From Otatea glauca (lineage: Eukaryota > Streptophyta > Magnoliopsida > Poales > Poaceae), in the NCBI GenBank assembly GCA_036346275.1, contig CM070730.1, positions 41,276,918 through 41,340,917 of the forward strand: a stretch of 64,000 nucleotides of DNA, read 5' to 3'. Numbering within the stretch: the first letter of the stretch is position 1; every line of letters starts with the position of its first letter. Below are positions 55,708 to 64,000 of this stretch, piece after piece. The translations under genes were made by a program, and so were the position numbers. The notes below the pieces were generated by a model that saw only the letters and a program-made list of their open reading frames with translations, did not search any database and was not told the origin of the DNA.

Positions 55708-57425
55708 GCAAGTCGTAACCTTTGATCATATTGATCCTATGTTTGCAAAAGTAATTTACTTTTATACAATTGCATGCTATTTTAGGTATCAATGCTTATT
55801 TAATGGGAGTAGATGTATACCTAGTTGACATTATGCCACCTTGACTAATTTAATGCCATGTACCCATTGTTAAACCTAGGTTGGGACATTACTAGTTGGA
55901 CATAATCATTAAACCATCATTGGGTTCTGTAGTTATGCTTAGACATGCTTAGATATACGTTGGGATTCATATCACAGGTTGAATAATGTTAATCCTGACT
56001 TAATGAGATATTGAATCGTGGCCGGTAGCCACTATTGTAAAATTTGTTGTACCATGGCGGGGTTTGCCATTGGTCTTGGTTGAACGAATTATTTTTCCCT
56101 GAGGCAAGTGATCGTGCAGTAAAGGGGTGCTTTCTAGCACATTGGGATGTGGATGTCTTGACTGAGACAATTTAAGGACTTAATCTTGTGCGCCATTGAA
56201 CTGGGCCTAACCGTACTACCACATGTCTGGAATGGGACAGATTTAGCTGATTAATTTGCAATGTCTAGCCTTGAGTACGGCCAGTTGGTGGTGTGGGTTC
56301 CGGGATAGACGGGTAGATTCGCAAGGCGCAAGAGGGGGCCCTAATGGGCGAAACCTTAGCGGGCCGTACCGAGCTTAGATAGTGCATTGTAAAGGCTTTG
56401 TCATGATATCTCCGCGACACACCAAAGGAAGTGTGTTAGTAACGTTTGCACAAAGAGATGTTCATGTCTTGTGGGTAAAGTTCTACAACCTCTGCAGAAT
56501 GTAAAACTATTCGAATAGCCGCGTCCGCGGTCATGGACAAGCCCGGGAATTTCACACGGGGTATAGAGTGTTTCATTAAAATGTGGAATTGTTGGGATGT
56601 GAACGGGGAGTTCACTGTTGTTTTGTTATCTATCATTGATCTATTAGTTATTTATTTATGTTTTCATAAATATGCTTTCAATCTATTTATTGTATTTTCA
56701 ATTCAACTTATTGCTTTCTGCAAATGAACCATATAGCCATCCTTGTCAAGCCGTGCATGAATATATTGCATCAATTCCCTACGGCTTGCTGAGTACCTTT
56801 GTACTCACGGCTTTATGCCCTTGTTGATCAGTTGCTGAAAGAGATAATGAATGTCATGAGGAGGAATTCTATGAAGACTACGTGGATTAGGAAGGCGTTT
56901 CCCAGACGATTGCTTGTGGCATGTCAAATGGCTCAAGTTATCTTTTCCGCTGTAATAGTATTTGTTTCTTAAAACCTTAAGGCATAATGGTGTAAACATT
57001 GACCATAAGGTCATTGGCTTTATTTAATAATAATTTGCTTCTTCTTAGTTAATTCGTTGTATGGAATGGTATTTCATCTATGTTTCCACTGTGTGCACTA
57101 GCGTGATCTTGGACTAGTGCAGTATACACAGAGGGTTTCGGATTTGCAAATCTGGGTCCTGACAATTCGTTGGTGGCCATCGGATCTGGATTAAGGGGTC
57201 GCGATCAAGGCGCGTCGATCTGGGACTCTGTCAAATCTTTGCCGTTGGAAGGAGCGCGTGTTCGGTTAGGATCTTTCCGCATCGTCTGTGTCTGTCCGTT
57301 GGATCCGCCACGCGTCAACCATGTGTTCATCGTCCTCGCGTGTCCGTGAGGGACTCTGCTACAAATGCCGCCGTCTTCGCCAAGGATTTGGAGCACGTTT
57401 CGTGCGCAGCTTGAACTGTTGGGCC

Positions 57426-57433
57426 TATTTAAG
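57426..57433 (+). promoter_or_regulatory. A LTR TATA box
   Basis: GGGCCTATTTAAGCAG, about 655 bp from the LTR start once B is set aside. Confidence 0.6.
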
Positions 57434-58327
57434 CAGCGCACCGGCATCGCCAGAGCACGAGGAATCGAAGCCCTAACTTAGCACCCCGAGAATTGCCGTT
57501 AATCGCTGTGATTTCGTCAAGTTCGCTGAGCGCCGCCGCAACGAAGAAGTCGTCGATCCAGTGCCGTCCGTGAGGGGAAGGCCTTTCCGTTGGTGCTGTT
57601 CACTTCGCCGCGTCGCGAAGAAGCTCGTGCGCACCTCTGCTTCGCCAAGAACCCGCAGGAGAGCCGAGCTGCCGTGAACCCTAGAACTGTCGCCATGTTC
57701 GTTGTCGCCTCCGACGTTCCAAGAAGCCAGGTAGGAAGCCAACCGCATCATCATGTGCGCGACGTTGAGACCTATCCAGTGGTGCCCGCCGTTTTCGCCG
57801 CCGATGACCCTAGGGCTGTGCGCGCCGCCGTCCGACGTGGCTTGATGCTTCGTCAACGTGTGTCACGCATCTGGGCAAATCCACCGAGGTGGCGTCGATG
57901 TGGCGCTTGCGTGGTGGCCGCGTGTGCGTCGTGCTGGCGCTAAGTCGTTGTGCCACGGGCCCGCGTGTCAGTAAGACCAGAGGCTCATGGACGGGGTCAA
58001 CGGTGAACCAGATCCGAACCGTGGACCGTGGCACGCGTCGGTATCTGGTTGGCCGAGATCGGTGCTGACGTCAGCATGACGCATTAAAGTGGTTTTTCAG
58101 AATAAAAATAATTCAAAAAATCGGATTTTCTATTTTTCTGTATTTTAAGAATTAATTCAATATTTGAAAGGCTATAACTCTTGCATTTTAACTCGGATTT
58201 GGGTGATTCAAATTTTTAAAATTTTATAAAATTGAGATCTATTTAATAGTGAATTTTATTTGATTTTTGGAGTTCATTTTCTCTCTATTTTGGTATTTAT
58301 TTTGTTTTTCTCCTTCGGTTCGTGTAG

Positions 58328-58408
58328 ACGTTGAATTGTGTGACGCTTCGGAGGAGGATCCGTCAACTCAAGATCAAGTTCCAGAGCAAGACCAGAACCT
58401 ATTCCAAG
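58328..58408 (+). other. LTR acidic reading segment (A copy, 81 nt)
   Basis: It is preceded by CGTGTAG. It reads DVELCDASEEDPSTQDQ and then PEQDQNLFQ. The donor-like signal is AAG/ACAAGT, with the G of GC changed to A. Confidence 0.5.
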
Positions 58409-59959
58409 ACAAGTTGTGCTTTGATCATGTTGAACCCATGTTTACAAAATTGCAATATTGTTTTACCCTATTGCATATTATTCAAATATACAATTGTTTC
58501 AAACTAAATTGGGACTTAGTTAATATACCTTTTGATCTATAGCCTACCTTGTCATTTGTATGCCATGATCTATTGTCACCCTAGATTGGTTCACTATAGT
58601 TGGTTAATACTAAAATCAACATGGGATGGTTAGACCGTGTTAGTTGCTTAGCCATGCCACGTCATCACATGTACCTGAATCATTGATAATTAATGTTGAC
58701 TAATGGAATATGGAACAATGATGTGAACTTGTGTGTCATGTGAGATCACACAATGAGATTGAGTCTTAGTGGCGAGTCATGTCTCGCAACGATGTTGAAT
58801 TGTTGATGGCACGTGGTGTTTGGTAATCAACTGGGGTCGTAATCACTTAGATTGGGGCAAGTGACAAGGGGCGAGTATGCCAAGGTGGGCCCGATGGGCA
58901 GAGGGTATGTGGAAGTCTTGCTACGATCATCCTAAGGACTTAACCTTCCATGCCTTTGACCTGAGTCAATCATGCAACCACATGTCTGGTATGTGACAGC
59001 CTAGCTGATTAATTTGCAATGTCTTAGTTTGGTACTATCATTGGCAGTGTGAGTTCCCGAGTTATGGAGTAATTCACATAGCTCAAGAGGGGGGCCCTGG
59101 TTGTGGTTTTTAGACCCACCAGTATTGAAACCTTAGCGGGTAGTATCAGCTTAAGATAGTGCATTGTAAAGGCTTTGTTATAATCACTCGCCTTTGTAGT
59201 GTACGGTTGTATCGTGTGGGTAAAGTGCATAACCTCTGCGGAGTGTAAATCTATTCGGATAGTCGCGCTCGCGGTATTGAGCAATGCTCAGGAATTACAG
59301 TTAACTGTAAGCTTATTTAAATGGAACACTTGGTTGGGATCGCGGAATTGCCATGTGGAAGGTTGGAACTTCATTTAGGTTTGGAAACTTGGTTTGCTTG
59401 AGAAATGCTGAATCTATCTATTACTGCTATTTGCTTTACAGTCTTTACAATCTATTTACTGTATTTGTTCATAAATGCTGCTTATTGCAAAATAGCCATA
59501 ATAGCCTTTTCCTTTGAATAAGCCTTGCATATAGTTACATAGAATTGCATTCTATGCGCAACTTGTTGAGTGCTTTAAGTACTCACCCTTGCCAAACAAC
59601 AACAATCAACAGTTGAAGAGTCTACACCTGTGTTGGAGGAAGAGTTCCAGTACGACACGAGTCGTTAGGGTTCGAGCCTTGTCAGTGGCCTGTGGTGATC
59701 TGATGAGTCATCTACGTCTTCTACTTTCCGCTGCTTATTTCTTAATTTATATTTCCAGTCTAGCCCTACGTGGCTTAATAATGTAAGTTGGTCATAAGAT
59801 CATACACCTAGCTATATCAATAAATGGAGTATTATTAATATTATCGTTAAGTATGGTGTGATATATACCAATGTTAAGCTGTGTGCACTAGCGTTGATCC
59901 TGGGACTAGTGCGGTAAACACAGTGGGTTCGAATCAGTGGTTTTTGGTCCGTACAGAGG

Positions 59960-59971
59960 TGGTTTCAGAGC
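59960..59971 (+). promoter_or_regulatory. A primer binding site (tRNA-iMet, one mismatch)
   Basis: TGGTTTCAGAGC, with T in place of A at position 5 compared with B, C and G1. Confidence 0.85.
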
Positions 59972-60170
59972 ATACAGACTGTAGGTATTGGCCCTAGATA
60001 GCATGGTGGTTTCCTAGGTGTGTCCAAAACTATCTTCTAAAGAAAAATCTAAATTTGACTAACAAGACACTCTTGACTCTTCTTATTCTCTACTTCTCGC
60101 CTTTGCTGAATTTACCGTTTTTTGTTGCAGTTTTGGGTGGAGGACTTATTCAAAGTTCTTTGTGGAGCAG

Positions 60171-60912
60171 ATGCCGATAGCACCGACCTTTCAGGAGAGA
60201 GAGGGTGGCTATGCCAAGGAGCTGTGGAGAGTTCTTTAGATGCTTGGAGTTTTCTATTGTCCACTTTACCAGGGAGGTAGCTGCTCAATTAATGGTGTGC
60301 ATTGTGGGTTCATCTGCAAGTTGATTATCTACACCCGGGAGAATGAGAGCACCAGCAGGATGATTCACATCACCGTGAGGAGCTTCTCATATGAGGTTGT
60401 GATTCAGGAGGCTACTCGACTTGCACTTCGCCGCGTCTGCCACGACTACGCTGACGAGCTTCACAACACGGTGTTCAGGCTTCACCCTACTGTACGAGGA
60501 GGACAAGTGTGCCACTGTGGTAGACCTTGTGGAGTTTGCTCTCGCCCAGGAGGAGCACATGAGAGAGACCACCCAGGAGCTGGAGATGGTGTACGAGACG
60601 TTGAGGGTGATAGAGCAGGATCTTCAGGAGACTCGTGCTGCAGCCGCTGAGGTGGTCACCGAGCTAGAGGAGGCTTTGCGAGAGGCCGAAGGCCAGGCAG
60701 CTCAGGGGGCTCAAGAAGATCAGGAGCTAGTCGAGGGAGCTGAAGAAGAGGAGGAAGACCTCGAGGAGGTCGAGTTAGAGCCAGAGGAGTGCGACATACG
60801 CGTGGACGTGGAGGTTCCAGTCGAGGGTCATCAGGATAGGTTTGTGCCCATGCCAGCTCACCCACCGGTGTATGCGCCGGGTCAGCCTCAGCCAGGGTGG
60901 TTAGATGAGTGA
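60171..60912 (+). pseudogene. A accessory ORF of unknown function
   Basis: This is the third copy of the unrecognised ORF and the best preserved. The ATG follows GGAGCAG. The start reads MPIAPTFQEREGGYAKELWR, with TAG at codon 23. An open frame follows: LYQGGSCSINGVHCGFICKL, then HITVRSFSYEVVIQEATRLA, and HDYADELHNTVFRLHP. A deletion of roughly 25 bases near 60493 then shifts the frame. The continuing frame (from 60490) is open for about 140 codons to TGA at 60912: a VDLVEFALAQEEHMRETTQE helix, a long Glu-rich coiled-coil-like region (residues about 150-220), then DRFVPMPAHPPVYAPGQPQP and WLDE. The N-terminal block could be a small folded domain and the C-terminal half a coiled coil. I cannot assign a role. 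Confidence 0.82.
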
Positions 60913-60960
60913 GAGTCTTAGTTGATTTGAGACTCAAATGTTGAGTTGCGTCTTTAAGAT

Positions 60961-63900
60961 TGTAACACCCTAATTTTTGCTCTAATTTGAATTTTGAAGT
61001 ATTTTTGTTTTTTTTTGTGAATTTTTGGGAATTTATTTAAGTTAATTTGGATTTATTCAAATAGGACTTTTCTTGAAAACAATTAAATAATGGAAAAGTT
61101 TTTGCAAAGTTTTATTGCAAATATTTTAATGGAGTTCCAAACATCTCAAAGTAATTTCTGGAATTTTTCTGCTATTTTAAAAGCTCCAAATGATTTAATT
61201 GAATTTCGAATTATTTTAAATGTGAAATGTTTTAAAATCACATGAAGCAAGAATGGGCCGAGCCCATTATCTTGTGCGTGTCGTCGCCCAACCGCGCGAA
61301 ACCCTAGCGCCGCCAGCCAAGCCGTCCGATCCGGATCGAGCGCTGTGAGTGTGCCACGTCGCGCGACGCGTGAGCCTTGGATCGTCGCCCGACGGACGCT
61401 GCGGATTGCGCCACGTCGGTCGTCTTCGCGAGATCACGGAGCTAATGCCGCCGACCGCTTCCGCTCGTTCGCCGCTCAGAAGCGCGCACGCCGAGGCCCT
61501 TTAAGTGCACCGAGTAAGCGCGTCCAGAGCTCCTTTCATTGCGTCTTTTGACTCTCGCACGCACGCCGAGACCCTCTCTAGCGCTCGAGCGAAGCTCGCC
61601 AGATTGCGTCTTTGTGCCGCCGTTGTTTTTGCTTCCTCTCGCCGCCGTCCGTCGCTTTCGCCGTGTTCGACCCGTTCCGAAGTTCACCAAGCAAGACGAC
61701 GAGTGGACCACTTCTTCTCGGCGGAGAAGCCCGCAGCCGCCGCCGAGGTCATCTTCCCGACTCCGCAACCTTCGCTTCTTTCGCCGTCAACCTCGTCGAA
61801 CCGCGCCGACCGTCCGATTTGCATCGTTCGGTTCGTGAGTCCGCGTAGCCTCCATCTCTGTAGATGTTTAGATTGAATCGTGGCCGTTGGATCTTGATGT
61901 ATGCGGCTTGGATTAGATCTAGTTTCGCGATATATTTTTGTCTTAGCCGTTGGATCGTTAGTGGATGCGTAGGATTGAGCCACGCCGCGCCTTGAGCAAA
62001 GAAACCGCCGGTACCGTTGGCGTTAGATTAGATCTAAACGGTAGAGATTGGATCTGGTTTTGCCCTAAGGATCCGCGTCGTTCAGATTTGAACGTGCGGC
62101 GGAGATGGCACCGTACCCTCGCCAAATCACGTGTTGACGCGTGGGCATTTTGATCGGGCGAGACCGATCCACCGCCGATTTCGGGCGCATCGTCGCGATT
62201 GCGCCGCGTGTCGCCGCTGAACCGAGACGTCGCGATGGCGCGCGGTGCTAGCCGTTGGATCTGAGCGCGCCATTGGATGTGCGACGCGTGGAGGCGTGGA
62301 GTGCGAAGCGTCGCCGAACCACGCGGGAGATCCGACCGTTGGATGAGCGAGCGGTGCCGATCTTGCCGCGGTCGCGTCGGGATTGGCTGCGCGATCGTCG
62401 CCGATGCCACGGCTTGCGCCACCGGTGCATGAGCACGAGGTCGCCGATCCAAGGTGGACCAGATCCGAACCGTGGACCCAAACCCATGAATCAAGCAACG
62501 TGGCGGCACTAGAGGTCGCCACGTGTCGCGGCCGACGTCAAGAATGACGTCATAAATATTTTTATATATAAAAATTTTTCGACCGAAATTCTTTCTGTGC
62601 TGACGTCATCATGACGCGATGCTGACGTCATTTATGCGAATTTCCAGTATAAAATAATTCAGAAAAATCATATTTTCTTAATTTCTGTATTTTCAGATTT
62701 TATTCAAACTTCAAATGACTATAACTTTTGCATTTTAACTCGGATTTGGGTGATTCAAATTTCTAAAAATTCATAAAATTATGAGCTATTTAATGGTGAA
62801 TTTTATTTGAATTTTTGAGGTCATCTAGTCTTCTGTATTAGCTATTTATTGTATCTTTTGTTTGTACGCGTAGACGCAAATTTGTCGGAAAGTTTCGAGG
62901 AAGAATTCGTCGCTCAAGACCAAGCTTCGGAACACGACCAGCAACTCTTTGAAGGCAAGTGATGCTTTGATCATTTTGATCCCAGATTTTAAAATGTAAT
63001 TTATGCTTTGAAACTATGCATGCTAATTATTTAAAATGAATTTAAATTAATTTGGGATAATGTAGTTAATCAACCCATTTTGTTATGCCACCTTGAATTA
63101 TTAATTGTATGCCCTAAATCATTGTCACCCTAGGTTTGATTATATTAGTTGGATGTTAATATTGTGCCAACACGGGAGGCTAGACCGTGAGTAGATGCTT
63201 AGCCTTGCAGCGAGTCATGAATGATCTTTCGAGAAATGCTACAAAATTGACTAATGGAATATTGAATGTATTTTGAAAGTGGTGTGATGATGCCACATGA
63301 TGATATGGAAGTATGGTGACTGTGTGGTTCCATATTGATGTTGAGTTATTCCCGGCATGTGTTGCACAATAATCAATGGGGTGGGAAATGTTTTAGACTG
63401 GGGCAAGTGGCAAGAGGCTGTGTGCCTGGTGGGCCTGTGTGGCAGTGGGTTGATGAGTGATGTGAGTCTGTGTGCCACATTGGGCTGTGTGCCACTGTTG
63501 AGTGTTGGAAGTCTTGCCTTGGTCAGTTAAGGACTTCACCTTGCAAGCCTTTGATCTGAGTCACCCGTACAACCACATGTCTGATATGGGACAGACCTAG
63601 TTGACTAGGGTTCTGATATCTTTCCTCTGATACCTCGGGGTGACGAGACACGGGGTGTATCTGTATGGGGAGCGCACGTGCTACTGACTTGGTGCCCATC
63701 CAACGATGATTGGCCGGTCCTATACTTGGCTCGTGTGAGGGAAGTGATAGTGAAGGCAATACCGGAGAGGTTCTTTGGTTAAGGTAGAGGTTCCTGAAAA
63801 GCTTTGTTGCGGACAATCACCTGTGTGGTGAGCGGCTGTATCTTGTGGGTAAAGTGTACAACCTCTGCAGAGTGTCAAAACTATTCGAATAGCCGTGCTC

Positions 63901-64000
63901 ACGGAATTGAGCATTGCTCGGGGATTACAGTCAAGGGGTAGATTTTCATAAACAAAACATGGAAGGGTGGCTGTGTGCCAAGTGTTAAAAATGAACTGTT
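60961..64000 (+). mobile_element. Ty3/gypsy element E, 5' LTR start (family D), runs off window
   Basis: It begins TGTAACACCCTAATTTTTGC at 60961, 48 bases after the stop of A's accessory ORF. AAGAT before it is the expected target duplication. All 3,040 bases seen are LTR; solo LTR D is 3,581 bp, so this LTR should continue for roughly another 500 bases. It could be another solo LTR or a full element. Confidence 0.9.
60961..64000 (+). repeat. E LTR (partial)
   Basis: In order there is an AT-rich start, a GC-rich part (61250-62530) with only a weak CTTTAAG box near 61499, paired TGACGTCA motifs near 62602 and 62630, the acidic segment (62874-62954), and the palindromes CTCTGCAGAG (63863) and CTATTCGAATAG (63881). 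The terminal hairpin would lie beyond the window. Confidence 0.9.
62874..62954 (+). other. LTR acidic reading segment (E copy, 81 nt)
   Basis: It is preceded by CGCGTAG and followed by AAG/GCAAGT. It reads DANLSESFEEEFVAQDQ, then HDQQLFEG, with no stop. The nucleotide sequence differs widely from B and C, yet acidic and Gln positions are kept. Confidence 0.58.

Larger units (their letters stand above)
30918..57164 (+). mobile_element. Ty3/gypsy chromovirus B, host of C and D
   Basis: B is bounded by the perfect duplication ATTCG (30913-30917 and 57165-57169). Its order is 5' LTR, primer site, short leader and start of gag (cut by C), gag, pol with chromodomain, polypurine tract and 3' LTR (cut by D). 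With C and D set aside it is about 10.7 kb. The two LTRs are close in sequence apart from two deletions in the 5' copy, and pol has few breaks, so B is the youngest-looking full element. Unlike A, C and G1 it has no accessory ORF. Confidence 0.95.
50767..57164 (+). repeat. B 3' LTR, split by solo LTR D
   Basis: It begins TGTAACATCCC and ends GGGTCCTGACA. D interrupts it at 51670-55250. Without D it is about 2.81 kb. It has TATAAA (51259), AATAAA (55402), the acidic segment (55645-55707), CTCTGCAGAA (one base off the palindrome, near 56490), CTATTCGAATAG (56507) and hairpin arms at 57095 and 57114. Confidence 0.93.
57170..59955 (+). repeat. A 5' LTR, second segment
   Basis: A's LTR resumes after the ATTCG copy with TTGGTGGCCATCGG. 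It contains TATTTAAG (57426), a GCTGACGTCAGC palindrome near 58067, the acidic segment (58328-58408), a diverged CTCTGCGGAG (59233) and CTATTCGGATAG (59251) pair, and hairpin arms GCACTAG (59885) and CTAGTGC (59906). It ends GGTCCGTACA. Confidence 0.93.
30519..64000 (+). mobile_element. Ty3/gypsy element A, 3' part beyond window, host of B and E
   Basis: Element A begins at 30519 with TGTAACATCCCAAAATTTGC. Its 5' LTR is interrupted by B between 30918 and 57164 (target duplication ATTCG) and ends at 59955. Primer site and accessory ORF follow, and then element E starts at 60961. The rest of A lies outside the window. It is the oldest layer of the right stack. ATCAC at 30514-30518 is its expected target duplication; the other copy cannot be seen. 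Confidence 0.92.

Noticed and set aside
1..64000. Host protein-coding gene, tRNA or rRNA
   Set aside because: All recognisable coding blocks fit transposon proteins; I saw no tRNA- or rRNA-like sequence apart from primer binding sites.

Overview
This window is plant DNA, most likely from a grass (Poaceae). Nothing in it looks like a host gene. Every gene-like stretch belongs to a transposable element: GC-rich chromovirus LTRs, a Sirevirus-like copia element, and a CACTA (En/Spm) element carrying a TNP2-type transposase. The species cannot be named from the sequence. I found no tRNA, rRNA or CRISPR array.

The layout is two stacks of nested transposons separated by about 1.1 kb. Left stack (1-29421): a Ty3/gypsy chromovirus on the minus strand ('G1', 5' LTR 26441-29421) carries two insertions. 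One is a Ty1/copia element on the minus strand (1-7446, 5' LTR 5813-7446, 3' end off the window). The other is a CACTA transposon (7943-21663, target duplication AAA) that splits the G1 integrase. The CACTA transposase gene is itself split by a deleted gypsy element ('F', 11123-14283, target duplication TCGGC).

Spacer (29422-30518): the only sequence outside the named elements. It carries a remnant of another CACTA-type protein.

Right stack (30519-64000): gypsy 'A' on the plus strand, of the same family as G1 and head-to-head with it. Its 5' LTR is split by gypsy 'B' (30918-57164, target duplication ATTCG). B's gag/leader region is split by gypsy 'C' (34268-46249, target duplication CAGTG/TAGTG), and B's 3' LTR is split by a minus-strand solo LTR 'D' (51670-55250). 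A's internal region is split by gypsy 'E' (LTR from 60961, running off the window; same family as D).

The gypsy elements share the order LTR, tRNA-iMet primer site, (accessory ORF), gag, protease, RT, RNase H, integrase, chromodomain, polypurine tract, LTR. B has the best-preserved pol. All coding regions have frameshifts or stops, so I call them pseudogenes.

The most interesting signals are features shared by otherwise diverged gypsy families. (1) An unrecognised accessory ORF of about 240 codons between primer site and gag in A, C and G1, but not B. (2) A 63- or 81-nt acidic reading segment inside the LTRs, bounded by splice-like TAG and AAG/GCAAGT signals. (3) A hairpin close to the LTR 3' end with paired (compensatory) changes in family D. 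(4) A double-palindrome module, CTCTGCAGAG plus CTATTCGAATAG, in nearly every LTR. (5) A TATA box about 460-670 bp into each LTR, implying a very long transcribed leader.
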